Notes: generated by a model not told the origin, from the letters alone. DNA of 64,000 nt from JAGQYH01 sp041393015 (GCA_041393015.1 JAWKKV010000003.1:310001-374000), one strand, 5' to 3'. Numbered from the stretch's first letter, positions 43,816 to 52,877 are shown. Program-made: numbers and translations.

Positions 43816-45144
43816 ATGACAAAGAAAAATATACTTCTATTCTTGGTAGTTTTTGCTATCACAACCTCATGTGATGTATTAGAGCAAATCGCTAACCAAA
43901 ATCAAAATAAAGGGCAAGGTCAAGGCAATGGCGGCAACCAAACTGTATTACAAGGTGAGGTGGGCTGTACAGAAGATAATCGATATATTAATACCATTTT
44001 TCCGGCCAATAAAGTAAAAGTTTTTAAAGATATTCCATATGCTACCATGCGACCGGAAGATCAATGGAATAATGGCGATGTAAACGCAAAATGTTACGGA
44101 GGTAAGCCTTATAAATTTCCTGCTGGAAACGGTTTGGAAGAGTTAAGAATGGATATTTATATGCCGGATCCTTCCGTTGATAAATGTCCTGAAAGAGGTT
44201 TAGTGATATTGGTACATCCGGGTGGATTTGCGCAGCAAGGAACGCCGGGAAAACTTGATGTTGCCGGACAAGCTAAGTTTATGACACAATTAGGATTCGT
44301 GGTAGCGGCTATCGATTATCGTAAAGGTTTTGATTGGTTGAATGATAATAATTATGATCAAGGAGCTATTTCGAAAATGGTTTTTGCGATGCAAACGGTA
44401 AACTGTTCAGAGAACAAAGATCCTGATGGCAAAAGCTTCCAAGTGGCACTGTTTAGATTTATGCAAGATATTAGAGCAGCGCACCGATTTTTACATAAAA
44501 ATGCCGATAAAATTGGTTTTGATACCGATAAAATATTCTATGCCGGTTTAAGTACAGGCGCCGTGGGAATTGCTCACGCAGCTTATGCTTTAGATGAAAG
44601 TAGCCATTGGAGTAAATATGGAATGGGTAAAATTGAGGATTTTGGAAATCACCCAGAATTAGAAAATCAAATTAAGATTGCAGGTGTTATGGCCGAACAA
44701 CCGGCATTGCATGATGTAAACTGGTTAGAAGCTTCTGATAATGTGCCTATTTTTATGATGCAAGGTACAGCAGACAAAGATGTTCCTTATACAGAAGGCC
44801 ATTTAGCCGGATTGACCAGCTATCACAGTAGCACAAAAGATTTACCTTACTTTAAATTGTATGGCTCAAAAGCCATGTACGATAAAATGAAAAACTTTGG
44901 GGCTAGTACTCAAACTAAAGGGCAATTAATTGGTTTTGAAGGAATTAGTCACCATTTGGCACCTATGATAAGCGGTGGTTGCCAAAGATTAAATGGTGGA
45001 CAACGAGGCGTTTGGATGGAAGCTTATCAATTTGCCAAAACCATTATGGATGCCAAAGATAAAGGACAGCAAGCTGACTTAAAAACAAGTTACTGCCTTG
45101 TAACTAAAGCTACCATGGCAAATTGCCAATCGATTTGTGAGTAG
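43816..45144 (+). CDS. Alpha/beta hydrolase lipoprotein (esterase/PHB-depolymerase-like)
   Basis: A 442-residue lipoprotein. Signal NILLFLVVFAITTSC puts the lipidated Cys at about 19, followed by an Asn/Gln/Gly-rich linker. The hydrolase fold shows ERGLVILVHPGGFAQQG (oxyanion-hole region), a nucleophile elbow GLSTG in IFYAGLSTGAVGIAHA, PIFMMQGTADKDVPYTEG carrying the likely acid residue, and catalytic His in GISHHLAP. Substrate is unknown. A Cys-rich C-terminus (YCLVTKATMANCQSICE) may form disulfides. Its own promoter is not obvious. Confidence 0.82.
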   Translation: MTKKNILLFLVVFAITTSCDVLEQIANQNQNKGQGQGNGGNQTVLQGEVGCTEDNRYINTIFPANKVKVFKDIPYATMRPEDQWNNGDVNAKCYGGKPYKFPAGNGLEELRMDIYMPDPSVDKCPERGLVILVHPGGFAQQGTPGKLDVAGQAKFMTQLGFVVAAIDYRKGFDWLNDNNYDQGAISKMVFAMQTVNCSENKDPDGKSFQVALFRFMQDIRAAHRFLHKNADKIGFDTDKIFYAGLSTGAVGIAHAAYALDESSHWSKYGMGKIEDFGNHPELENQIKIAGVMAEQPALHDVNWLEASDNVPIFMMQGTADKDVPYTEGHLAGLTSYHSSTKDLPYFKLYGSKAMYDKMKNFGASTQTKGQLIGFEGISHHLAPMISGGCQRLNGGQRGVWMEAYQFAKTIMDAKDKGQQADLKTSYCLVTKATMANCQSICE

Positions 45145-45292
45145 GTTATTTTGATGAAACCGGAACAAACTTAGTTTTAGGTTGTTAATTATTGTGAAAA
45201 ACAGCGTCCACAAAGGATGTTCAATTTCTGATATTTTTTAATTTCTATCTTTAGACGGCAGTAGAAATTACTATTCAATTAACCCTAGATTT

Positions 45293-47728
45293 ATGAGAAA
45301 AATTCTTGTTTTATTAATTGTATTTATTTCAGTAAATACATACGCTAATCAACCATCTTCCAAAATATTTGTCGACTTACAAAAGTTGAATTCACTCAAA
45401 AAAGTACTTTATATTGCTGCTCATCCTGATGATGAAAACACCAGAGCGTTAGCTTATTTTTCTTTAGGTGAAAAAGCAGAAACGGCGTACTTGTCTTTAA
45501 CAAGAGGCGATGGAGGACAAAACTTAATAGGTGATGAGTTAAGTGAAGATTTGGGTGTTTTAAGAACACAAGAATTGTTAGCCGCCCGTTCTTATGATGG
45601 TGCTCAACAATATTTCTCAAAAGCAGTGGATTTTGGATATTCTAAATCGGCAGAAGAAACATTTGAAAAATGGGGGAAAGATGAAATTTTAGCCGATGTG
45701 GTTTTAATGATTCGAAAATTTCAACCAGATGTAATTATTACTAGGTTTCCGCCGGATGAACGTGGAGGCCATGGACACCATACAGCTTCTGCTGTTTTGG
45801 CGATAGAGGCTTTTGAAAAGGCGGCTGATCCTAATTTTTTACCCGATCAAGTTAAAATGTTTGGTACTTGGCAAACGACTTCCATTTATTGGAATGCCTC
45901 TAATTGGTGGAACAAAGACCTAGATAAAGAAGCCATAAATAATCCAGAATATTTAGTGAAAGATATTGGCGGTTACAACGATTTATTGGGAATGTCATAC
46001 AATGAAATTGGAACGATTGCCAGAAGTCAACACAAATGCCAAGGCTTTGGAGCCGTAGTGGAAAGAGGTTCTAGAACTGAGTTTTTTCAATATTTAGCGG
46101 GCGAAAAATTAAAAGAAGATTTCTTCGAACAGAATGATAAAACATGGTCGAAAATTATCAACCCGCAGTTTGAGCAGAAATTCAATTTCCTTTTGAAGAA
46201 TTTTGATTTTTTAAAGCCGGAGAATAATGTTTCAAGACTTTTGGATCTAAAAAAGTCGATGAGTAAATTACCGGCTTCCACTTTTAAAAATGATAAGATT
46301 GCTTTGTTGGATCGTATTATTTTGGATTGCTTAGGCTTGTATACAGATTTTAATACCGATGATTATGCGTTGGTTCGAGGGCACGAATATAAAGTGACTG
46401 CTAGCTTTTTAAATAGATCATCATTGCCCGTTTCAGTAAAGTCAATCAATGGGCAAGCGATCGACACAATTTTACCGCAACATCAAACGGTTGAAGAAAC
46501 ACTTACGATTAAAAACAGAGCAAAAATTTCAAATCCATATTGGCTAAACCATCCTTTTACAAACGTTTTTACGGTAGATGATAAAGCCAATTATTTAATG
46601 GCAGAAAATTTTCCAAGCTTCACTTATTTAGTAGAATTCTCTGTGAATGGTGAAAAGGTAAATGCTTATTTCCCAGTGGAATACAAATGGAGAGATCCAT
46701 CTTATGGAGAAAGAAGAAGAGCGGCCATCAGCACGCCTGAATTCACCGTAAATTTTGATCAGTCTTCCGTTATTCTTCAACCGAATCAAACTAAAAAAAT
46801 TGAACTAGAAATCCATTCTTTTATGGATAGTCTTCAAGATGAAATAATGATTGAAACACCTGAAAATTGGAAGGTGAACATCACTAAAATACCTGTAAAT
46901 CTCAACAAAAAGCAGGAAACTATTTTTGCCAGCATTGAATTAACGGCTACAGAAGGAAGTAAGCGAGGCTTTTTAATTCTAAAAAATGCCAAAGGTGAAA
47001 TATTAAAAAGTTTTACAGAAATCACGTACGATCATATTCCAACACAAGTGATTTTCAAAGACTCAAAAGTGGAAACCATAAAGATCGATGCGAAGATCAA
47101 ACAAGGTAAAATCGCCTATATCAAAGGAGTGGAAGATGCCGTACCGAAAGCTATTGAACAGCTAGGATTTGACGTACAGGTTTTTGAAGTAAGTGATTTG
47201 TCTTCGCTTGATTTATCACCGTTTCAATCTGTGGTGTTAGGCATTAGAATTTATAATGTTCACGATGAATTGAGAAATTTCGACAACAAGCTTTTTACTT
47301 ACGTAGAAAATGGCGGTAACTTAATTATGCAGTACAATACTGCTTCTCGAAACAGCACAGATCTAAAATTTGGCGGACCCATTCCATTTGAGTTAACTAG
47401 AAATAGAGTAACAGAAGAAGATGCAGCTGTTACTTTTTTGGCGCCGGAACATCCTATCATGAATTATCCCAACAAAATCACACCAACTGATTTTGACAAC
47501 TGGGTGCAAGAAAGAGGGTTGTATTTCGCAGGCAATTGGTCAGAAGATTACACGCCTTTATTTTCTTGGCATGATGTCGATGAAGATCCACAAACAGGTG
47601 CTTTGATCGTGGCCAAACACGGTAAAGGTCAATTCGTTTATACAGGAATTTCATTTTTCAGAGAATTGCCAAATGGAGTAGAAGGAGCTTATAGATTATT
47701 CGCAAACCTATTAAGTTATGGAGAATAA
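45293..47728 (+). CDS. Exported PIG-L (LmbE-like) deacetylase, long form
   Basis: An 811-residue exported protein: signal peptide (ILVLLIVFISVNTYANQ), then a PIG-L zinc deacetylase domain with AHPDDE (His44, Asp46, Asp47) and the second zinc motif HGHHTAS near 160. A beta-rich middle and a Rossmann-like C-terminal domain (VGV-type segment GVEDAVPKAIEQLGF; FVYTGISFFRELP at the end) resemble a glutamine-amidotransferase-like fold. PIG-L enzymes remove N-acetyl groups from sugars. The stop overlaps the next small gene, so it heads an operon with an SSS symporter and probably processes a substrate outside the cytoplasm before uptake. Confidence 0.88.
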   Translation: MRKILVLLIVFISVNTYANQPSSKIFVDLQKLNSLKKVLYIAAHPDDENTRALAYFSLGEKAETAYLSLTRGDGGQNLIGDELSEDLGVLRTQELLAARSYDGAQQYFSKAVDFGYSKSAEETFEKWGKDEILADVVLMIRKFQPDVIITRFPPDERGGHGHHTASAVLAIEAFEKAADPNFLPDQVKMFGTWQTTSIYWNASNWWNKDLDKEAINNPEYLVKDIGGYNDLLGMSYNEIGTIARSQHKCQGFGAVVERGSRTEFFQYLAGEKLKEDFFEQNDKTWSKIINPQFEQKFNFLLKNFDFLKPENNVSRLLDLKKSMSKLPASTFKNDKIALLDRIILDCLGLYTDFNTDDYALVRGHEYKVTASFLNRSSLPVSVKSINGQAIDTILPQHQTVEETLTIKNRAKISNPYWLNHPFTNVFTVDDKANYLMAENFPSFTYLVEFSVNGEKVNAYFPVEYKWRDPSYGERRRAAISTPEFTVNFDQSSVILQPNQTKKIELEIHSFMDSLQDEIMIETPENWKVNITKIPVNLNKKQETIFASIELTATEGSKRGFLILKNAKGEILKSFTEITYDHIPTQVIFKDSKVETIKIDAKIKQGKIAYIKGVEDAVPKAIEQLGFDVQVFEVSDLSSLDLSPFQSVVLGIRIYNVHDELRNFDNKLFTYVENGGNLIMQYNTASRNSTDLKFGGPIPFELTRNRVTEEDAAVTFLAPEHPIMNYPNKITPTDFDNWVQERGLYFAGNWSEDYTPLFSWHDVDEDPQTGALIVAKHGKGQFVYTGISFFRELPNGVEGAYRLFANLLSYGE

Positions 47729-47837
47729 TCAAGAAAAGGATACCACCAATTGGAAAGCTTGGTATTGGGCTTTAGTGATTTTTTTAGTGGTGCAAATCAT
47801 CCTATATTTTATCATCACTAATCGATATGCAGCATGA
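47718..47837 (+). CDS. Small single-helix membrane protein, likely symporter accessory
   Basis: A 39-residue peptide (MENNQEKDTTNWKAWYWALV, then IFLVVQIILYFIITNRYAA) with one transmembrane helix. It overlaps the PIG-L gene by 11 bases and its TGA overlaps the SSS ATG as ATGA, so translation is probably coupled on both sides. Tiny one-helix proteins placed directly before SSS transporters are known as presumed accessory subunits; assignment here is by context. Confidence 0.7.
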   Translation: MENNQEKDTTNWKAWYWALVIFLVVQIILYFIITNRYAA

Positions 47838-49516
47838 GTTCAATTGATTGGTTTATATTGATAGCAACGCTATTGGTGATTGTTTTATATGGCGCTTGGA
47901 AAACCCGTAAAAACAAAAACTTAGAAGGCTATCTGAAAGGTGATAACTCGGAAAATTGGACAACCATTGGTTTGTCTATTATGGCGACACAAGCCAGTGC
48001 CATTACTTTCTTGTCAACACCCGGACAAGCTTATGAAAGCGGTATGGGATTCGTGCAATTCTATTTTGGTTTGCCTTTGGCGATGATCATCATCTCGGTA
48101 TTCATTCTACCGATTTACTATAAGTTAAAGGTATTTACGGCTTATCAATACTTAGAGCAACGCTTCGATGTTCGGGTTCGAGCATTTACGGCTTTCTTGT
48201 TTTTGGTATCGAGAGGTTTGGCGGCTGGTATTACTATTTATGCGCCGGCGATTATATTGTCTACGTTACTCAATTGGAATCTACAACTCACCTGTTTAAT
48301 CGTTGGTGGATTGGTGATTGTCTATACCGTTTCCGGAGGCAGTAGAGCGGTTTCCCTAACGCAAAAGTGGCAGATGACGGTGATTATGGGAGGCATGTTT
48401 GCAGCCTTTTATTTCGTATTACAAAGTTTTCCTAATTCGGTGGGTTTTGCAGAAGGTGTTGATATTGCCGGAAAATTGGGTAAAATGAATGTCATTGATC
48501 TTTCTTTAGATCCTAGAAATCGATATACTCTATTTTCAGGATTAACCGGAGGATTATTTTTGTTTGTGTCCTATTTTGGAACCGATCAATCGCAAGTGCA
48601 ACGGTATTTAGGCGGTAAAACATTAAAGGAATCTCGATTGGGATTGATGTTTAACGGTATCCTTAAAATTCCGATGCAATTCTTTATTTTGATGGTGGGC
48701 ATCATGGTGTTTGTTTCTTTCCAATTCAATGAACCTCCTATTATTTTCAATACATCAGCAACCAATATTGAAACGCAAAAGCATACTCAATTGGTAGAGA
48801 TTGAAAAGGAATACAAAGCCGTTTTTGAAGAAAAAAAGGCGGCACTTTTATCTTGGGAAGAAGCGAATCAAACGGACTTTACAACCATTCAAGAGTTGCA
48901 AGTAAAACAAGATGATTTGCGTAAAACCTACAAATCTGCCATGCTTTCATTGGATTCAGATTATGTGCAAAAAGACAGTGATTATATCTTTCTAACCTTT
49001 GTATTGCGGTTTTTACCGCATGGTTTGATTGGATTATTGTTGGCGGTTATTTTTTCTGCTGCGATGTCTTCAACCGCTGGAGAGTTAAACGCATTAGCTT
49101 CTACGACAACGATAGATTATTACAAGAAGTTCTTTTCAAAAGGAGAGGACAATGAAAAGAAAGACTTGAGAGTCAGTCGTATACTGACAGTCTGTTGGGG
49201 ATTTATGGCCATCATTATTGCCTTAACTGCCGGACTGTTTGAAAACCTTATTCAGTTGGTGAACATATTAGGATCACTTTTTTATGGTACTATTTTAGGG
49301 GTTTTCTTATTGGCATTTTTCTTTAAGAAGATTCAAGCGAATGCCGCATTTACCGCCGGAATTGTAGGACAAGTGTTTGTGCTTGTGATGCATTTAGGAA
49401 CTGTTATGGGTTACTTTGAGTTGAGTTATCTATTATACAACATTATCGGAAGTACAGTTGTTGTACTCACCGGAATATTTTTACAAAACACGATTTTTAA
49501 ATTAAAAACAAGTTGA
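47834..49516 (+). CDS. Sodium:solute symporter (SSS family)
   Basis: A 560-residue SSS transporter, SGLT-like in length. Features include WTTIGLSIMATQASAITFLS, TPGQAYESGMGFVQFYFGLP, a GTDQSQVQRYLGG motif, and the late FSAAMSSTAGELNALASTTT. An unusual charged insertion (about 325-375: IEKEYKAVFEEKKAALLSW) forms a coiled-coil-like loop between helices. Coupling with a PIG-L deacetylase and a small membrane peptide suggests uptake of an amino-sugar compound, which is inference only. It nearly abuts the DUF2911 gene. Confidence 0.87.
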   Translation: MSSIDWFILIATLLVIVLYGAWKTRKNKNLEGYLKGDNSENWTTIGLSIMATQASAITFLSTPGQAYESGMGFVQFYFGLPLAMIIISVFILPIYYKLKVFTAYQYLEQRFDVRVRAFTAFLFLVSRGLAAGITIYAPAIILSTLLNWNLQLTCLIVGGLVIVYTVSGGSRAVSLTQKWQMTVIMGGMFAAFYFVLQSFPNSVGFAEGVDIAGKLGKMNVIDLSLDPRNRYTLFSGLTGGLFLFVSYFGTDQSQVQRYLGGKTLKESRLGLMFNGILKIPMQFFILMVGIMVFVSFQFNEPPIIFNTSATNIETQKHTQLVEIEKEYKAVFEEKKAALLSWEEANQTDFTTIQELQVKQDDLRKTYKSAMLSLDSDYVQKDSDYIFLTFVLRFLPHGLIGLLLAVIFSAAMSSTAGELNALASTTTIDYYKKFFSKGEDNEKKDLRVSRILTVCWGFMAIIIALTAGLFENLIQLVNILGSLFYGTILGVFLLAFFFKKIQANAAFTAGIVGQVFVLVMHLGTVMGYFELSYLLYNIIGSTVVVLTGIFLQNTIFKLKTS

Positions 49517-49518
49517 TT

Positions 49519-50367
49519 ATGAAAAAAATGATTTTAACACTTTTAGTAGGATTGATGGTATTATCATCTTATGCTCAAGAATTACCAAGGCCAAGTCCAT
49601 GGGGAGAAACAAAAGCTATGGTTGGTGTTACTGAAGTAGCAGTGGAATATTACAGACCAGGCGTAAAAGGTAGAACGATATTTGGTGGCTTATTACCTTA
49701 TGGCGAGTTATGGAGATTTGGAGCCAATGGCGCAACTCAATTTACAACGGCTCATGAGTTACATTTTGGAGATCAAAAATTAGCGGCGGGCACTTATTCC
49801 GTATTTGCTATTCCAAATGAAAATGGTACTTGGCAGATTATCTTCAACACAGATACAGAAGCTGGAACAGCAGACTATACAGAAGATAAGGATGCATTAA
49901 GAGTAGATGCAAAGGCGCAAGTTGGCGCTTTCACAGAAACTTTTACTTTGTCTTTCGATAACGTGAAAAATAACTCCGCCAACTTTGTGGTGCTTTGGGA
50001 AAACTTAAGAGTAGAGTTACCTTTTGAAGTAGATACTGATAAAAATGCAATGTCAAATATTGATGAGGCCATTAAAAAAGGTGAAAATCTAGGTTCAGTG
50101 TATGGCAATGCTGCTGACTATTACTACAATACTGTAAAGGATAATGATAAAGCTTTAGAGCTAGTAGATAAGTCAATTGAGAAAGGCGAAAGCTTCCGTA
50201 ATTTATTTTTGAAAGCTAGAATTTTAGGTGGAAATGGTGAAAAGGCTAAAGCGATTACTTTAGCAACTAAAGCATTAAAATTAGCAGAAGAAGCTGGTTC
50301 TAAAGGTTATGCTAACTTCATTTCAGGAACAATAGCAGATTGGAAAGAAACTAAATTAGAGAAGTAA
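49519..50367 (+). CDS. DUF2911 domain protein, exported
   Basis: A 282-residue exported protein (signal MKKMILTLLVGLMVLSSYAQ). The DUF2911 core is clear: PSPWGETKAMVGVTEVAVEY, GRTIFGGLLPYGELWRFGAN, LAAGTYSVFAIPNENGTWQI. Beyond about 180 comes a helical TPR-like tail (DEAIKKGENLGSVYGNAADY... KAKAITLATKALKLAEEAG). Function is unknown. ATG 49519 lies 3 bases after the SSS stop, so it ends the PIG-L operon; a terminator follows. Confidence 0.88.
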   Translation: MKKMILTLLVGLMVLSSYAQELPRPSPWGETKAMVGVTEVAVEYYRPGVKGRTIFGGLLPYGELWRFGANGATQFTTAHELHFGDQKLAAGTYSVFAIPNENGTWQIIFNTDTEAGTADYTEDKDALRVDAKAQVGAFTETFTLSFDNVKNNSANFVVLWENLRVELPFEVDTDKNAMSNIDEAIKKGENLGSVYGNAADYYYNTVKDNDKALELVDKSIEKGESFRNLFLKARILGGNGEKAKAITLATKALKLAEEAGSKGYANFISGTIADWKETKLEK

Positions 50368-50371
50368 TACG

Positions 50372-50436
50372 ATTGTCATACTGAGCGAAAGCGAGTCCTT
50401 CGCCAAAGGCTATGGCCGCCGGAGAAAGTAGCTCAT
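50372..50436 (+). repeat. Dispersed repeat, TGTCATACTGAGC type
   Basis: ATTGTCATACTGAGCG (50372-50387) begins a stretch running to GTAGCTCATT, directly after the DUF2911 stop. The same opening occurs inverted at 57803-57788. GC-richer than its surroundings (GGCTATGGCCGCCGG). Confidence 0.5.
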
Positions 50437-50449
50437 TTATAAAACATAA

Positions 50450-50484
50450 AAGGGTTAAGCCAAATGGTTTAACCCTTTTTTTAT
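50450..50484 (+). terminator. Rho-independent terminator of the PIG-L operon
   Basis: A 12-bp stem AAGGGTTAAGCC (50450-50461) with GGTTTAACCCTT (50466-50477), one G-T pair, loop AAAT, followed by a T-run. Confidence 0.88.
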
Positions 50485-50495
50485 TTTCTGTTTTT

Positions 50496-50750
50496 ACCAC
50501 AAAGGTCACTAGAGCTGTTTCACTAAGTGCACAAAGATGAAACCTAATTCTTAGTGTTCCTTGTGACTTCTTAGTGCTCTTCGTGGTTTCTTATTTTTTA
50601 AGGGAATATCCAATTGAAAATCGAAAGTAATATAGCCTATTTTTTATTCGAAATTCTTTACCCTGCCTGCCGCAGGCAAGCACAAAGGCCACTAGGGCTG
50701 TTTCACTATGTGCGCAAAGGTGAAACTTAATACTTAGCGTTCTTCGTAGT
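50496..50750. repeat. Two direct copies of a degenerate hairpin (CACAAAGG family)
   Basis: Copy A (50496-50587) runs ACCACAAAGGTCACTAGAG... to CTTCGTGGT. Copy B (50681-50750) runs CACAAAGGCCACTAGGG... to CTTCGTAGT. They share GCTGTTTCACTA-GTGC-CAAAG-TGAAAC and an end CTTAG(T/C)GTTC. Each can fold on itself. Between them lies a small palindrome, GCCTGCCGCAGGC (50664-50676). The whole stretch 50485-50759 has no gene. Confidence 0.65.
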
Positions 50751-50759
50751 TAGTTGTTC

Positions 50760-51191
50760 TTATTTACCCTTCCTCAACTCTTGCATTCTCATCGGCATCA
50801 CATCAATAATTTTATATAGCTCTTCCGTTGAAAAATAATCCGTTTTACGAAGCTTAACGCCACCATCTAAACCAATCAATATAAACTCAAATGGAGCCTC
50901 CGTTTTTTTGTATTTTTTCCAAAGGTGATCAGATGATTTCCAATCTTCCTTTTCTAAACCGGCTTTGTATTGGTTTTTTTGGACTTGATAAATAATCAGT
51001 TTTCTGTCTTCCAATCCTTTTGATTCTCGCTCAAAATTTTCAATTTGTTGCTGATAATTTTCATCTAAAGTGTCTTCTACCAATAATAAAACTAAGCGAT
51101 TGTCCCATTGATGTTCTTTAAGGTCTTGACTAATAATCTCATTTGTTGTAGGGCTCATAACTACTAAAAGTATTAAGTTGTAAAAATTCAT
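50760..51191 (-). CDS. DUF4174 family protein
   Basis: A 143-residue protein with an N-terminal hydrophobic stretch (short signal or anchor: YNLILLVVMSP). The DUF4174 pattern is seen in LKEHQWDNRLVLLLVED near the start and FILIGLDGGVKLRKTDYFST, followed by MPMRMQELR. The family has a thioredoxin-like fold of unknown function and is usually periplasmic. Its start overlaps the BASS transporter stop by four bases, so both are co-translated. A start at a later ATG (residue 12) is possible. Confidence 0.75.
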   Translation of the reverse strand: MNFYNLILLVVMSPTTNEIISQDLKEHQWDNRLVLLLVEDTLDENYQQQIENFERESKGLEDRKLIIYQVQKNQYKAGLEKEDWKSSDHLWKKYKKTEAPFEFILIGLDGGVKLRKTDYFSTEELYKIIDVMPMRMQELRKGK

Positions 51192-52060
51192 AATTCTGTT
51201 TTACGACTTCCAAAATACCACATCAACACACCACTGGTAAAGAACATCAATAAACCATATACAGCACCCGGAATGCTCATTTCAGTATGTTTTAAAATAG
51301 ATGTTGCTATAACTATGGCTAACGTTGCATTTTGAATGCCACTATCTATAGTTATACTAATGGTTTGTTTGAGATTTAGTTTAAAAAGTCGAGCAGAAAA
51401 ATAACCAATGCCCATGGTTAAGACATTTAGCATTAACACCACCCAGCCTATATTTTTTATAAAAGTAAAGATTGAATCTTTGTTGGCGAGTACAATGACT
51501 ACCACTACCAAAACAAAAATAGCAGTAGAAGCAATCCTCATCGGACGTTCCATTTTAACAGCAAAATCATTTTTAAATTTCTTAATTAACATGCCGATAC
51601 TCACCGGAATAATGGTGATGCCCATAATTTGAATAATGGTTTTTAACACAGGTAATTGAATCGGTTCTTGTCCACTGTGATTGGCAAAATAAACTAGCGA
51701 ATAAGACAGCACAATTGGAATGGTAAAAACGGTAAGTATACTAGTAATGGCGGTAAGCGTAATGGAAAGTGCAATATCTCCTTTGGAAACATGAGTGATT
51801 AAATTACTGGTAGCGCCACCCGGACAAACAGCTACAATCATTAATCCAACAGCCATTTCAGGAGAGAGCTTAAAAACAATTGCCAAAACAAAAGCCACTA
51901 ATGGCAGAATAATCAATTGGTTAATCAAGCCTATAAAAGCGGCTTTTGGATAAAGAAATACTCTTTTAAAATCGTCAGCAATGATGGTCATACCCATGCC
52001 CAACATAATAATGGCTAAGGATATTGGGAGCACTGTTGAGGTTAGTAGCGAATCTTCCAT
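51188..52060 (-). CDS. Bile acid:sodium symporter family transporter (BASS)
   Basis: A 290-residue inner-membrane transporter with nine to ten helices. BASS motifs include LGMGMTIIADDFKRVF near the start, VGLMIVAVCPGGATSNLIT (the first crossover), and TISITIDSGIQNATLAIVIA (the second). Sodium-coupled uptake of organic acids is typical; substrate is unknown. Upstream (52061-52162) no clear promoter is seen. Downstream DUF4174 overlaps. Confidence 0.9.
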   Translation of the reverse strand: MEDSLLTSTVLPISLAIIMLGMGMTIIADDFKRVFLYPKAAFIGLINQLIILPLVAFVLAIVFKLSPEMAVGLMIVAVCPGGATSNLITHVSKGDIALSITLTAITSILTVFTIPIVLSYSLVYFANHSGQEPIQLPVLKTIIQIMGITIIPVSIGMLIKKFKNDFAVKMERPMRIASTAIFVLVVVVIVLANKDSIFTFIKNIGWVVLMLNVLTMGIGYFSARLFKLNLKQTISITIDSGIQNATLAIVIATSILKHTEMSIPGAVYGLLMFFTSGVLMWYFGSRKTEL

Positions 52061-52162
52061 AGTTTTAAAATAGGATTAAAACTAATGTTTTAGACTCGTA
52101 TAGTATAGTTTTTATAGAATATGTACAAACAGTCCTAACACAATACTTGCACTTGCATGGTT

Positions 52163-52273
52163 TTAATCGAAATGCTTAATACTTTTCTTAGCTTTCTTTT
52201 CAGCCTTTTTTTGTTTAGGCGTTTTAGTCGCCTCTTTTTTAACTGCTTTCTTGGAATCTTTACTTTTAGCCAT
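52163..52273 (-). CDS. Small lysine-rich basic protein
   Basis: A 36-residue frame in the 333-base gap 52061-52393: MAKSKDSKKAVKKEATKTPK, then QKKAEKKAKKSIKHFD. Nearly half Lys, with no hydrophobic core. Similar short Lys/Ala-rich peptides occur in Bacteroidota and resemble disordered nucleic-acid-binding tails. Real expression is plausible because the ATG is well placed and the frame ends cleanly, but low complexity limits certainty. The rest of the gap shows nothing notable. Confidence 0.45.
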   Translation of the reverse strand: MAKSKDSKKAVKKEATKTPKQKKAEKKAKKSIKHFD

Positions 52274-52393
52274 GACGATCTATTTTAGTGATTTAACTAA
52301 AGATAGACCTCTTTTTGGGATTAATTGGATTTATTATAGACTTGGATAAATATAAGTCTACAGTCAGCTTGTAAATGTTTAGTGAATTGTTGT

Positions 52394-52717
52394 TTATTGA
52401 TTTAAGATTCTATCGGCCACTTCTTGAGCATCTAGAGAATATTTATCATCACCTTGATGTTTCCATTCGCCGGTTTTGTCAATATAATACTTCACCGTTT
52501 TTTCTATTACTTCAGAATAGCCGCCATGTGAGGCCAACATTTTATGTACTTCATCCATATATGCCGCCTTGCTTAGTTTACCGTCAGTCACCAAACTCCA
52601 TTGTCTATTAATGCGTTTAGCTTGCTCTTTGTATTTTGGATTGATGGTTTTATAAGCCATTAAAAAAAGAGACAACGCTTTCGCTTCCGGGGTTGGTTTT
52701 TCTATTTTTTGAGACAT
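52394..52717 (-). CDS. Hypothetical protein, 107 residues
   Basis: A soluble, mostly helical protein (ALSLFLMAYKTINPKYKEQA; MDEVHKMLASHGGYSEVIEK), with a C-terminal acidic segment ending AQEVADRILNQ. No family recognised and no signal peptide. ATG 52717 gives MSQKIEKP. It stands between the Lys-rich peptide and the REP/RAYT unit. Confidence 0.55.
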   Translation of the reverse strand: MSQKIEKPTPEAKALSLFLMAYKTINPKYKEQAKRINRQWSLVTDGKLSKAAYMDEVHKMLASHGGYSEVIEKTVKYYIDKTGEWKHQGDDKYSLDAQEVADRILNQ

Positions 52718-52810
52718 GCGCTTTCTGTTTTTTAGAATGAAAGCTCAAATGTAATTGAATATTAGCAATTGATGCTTATTCTATTAGATTTTACGAATGA
52801 TGCTGTTAAA

Positions 52811-52873
52811 AGCTGCTTCGAGCGTTAAAGGAGCGAATTTTATGAAACGACTGGCTCTCGGAGCACTTATAAA
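52811..52873. repeat. REP-like repeat, copy 1
   Basis: A 63-base unit starting AGCTGCTTCGAG and ending CTCTCGGAGCACTTATAAA. Its ends form a hairpin (GCTTCGAG with CTCTCGGAGC). It matches copy 2 at 53524-53586 at about 51 of 63 positions in the same orientation. The transposase stop codon lies 5 bases away. Confidence 0.75.
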
Positions 52874-52877
52874 TATC

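Noticed and set aside
45293..47728. PIG-L protein as the bacillithiol deacetylase BshB
   Set aside because: It is exported and more than three times the length of BshB, with an SSS transporter partner rather than bsh genes.
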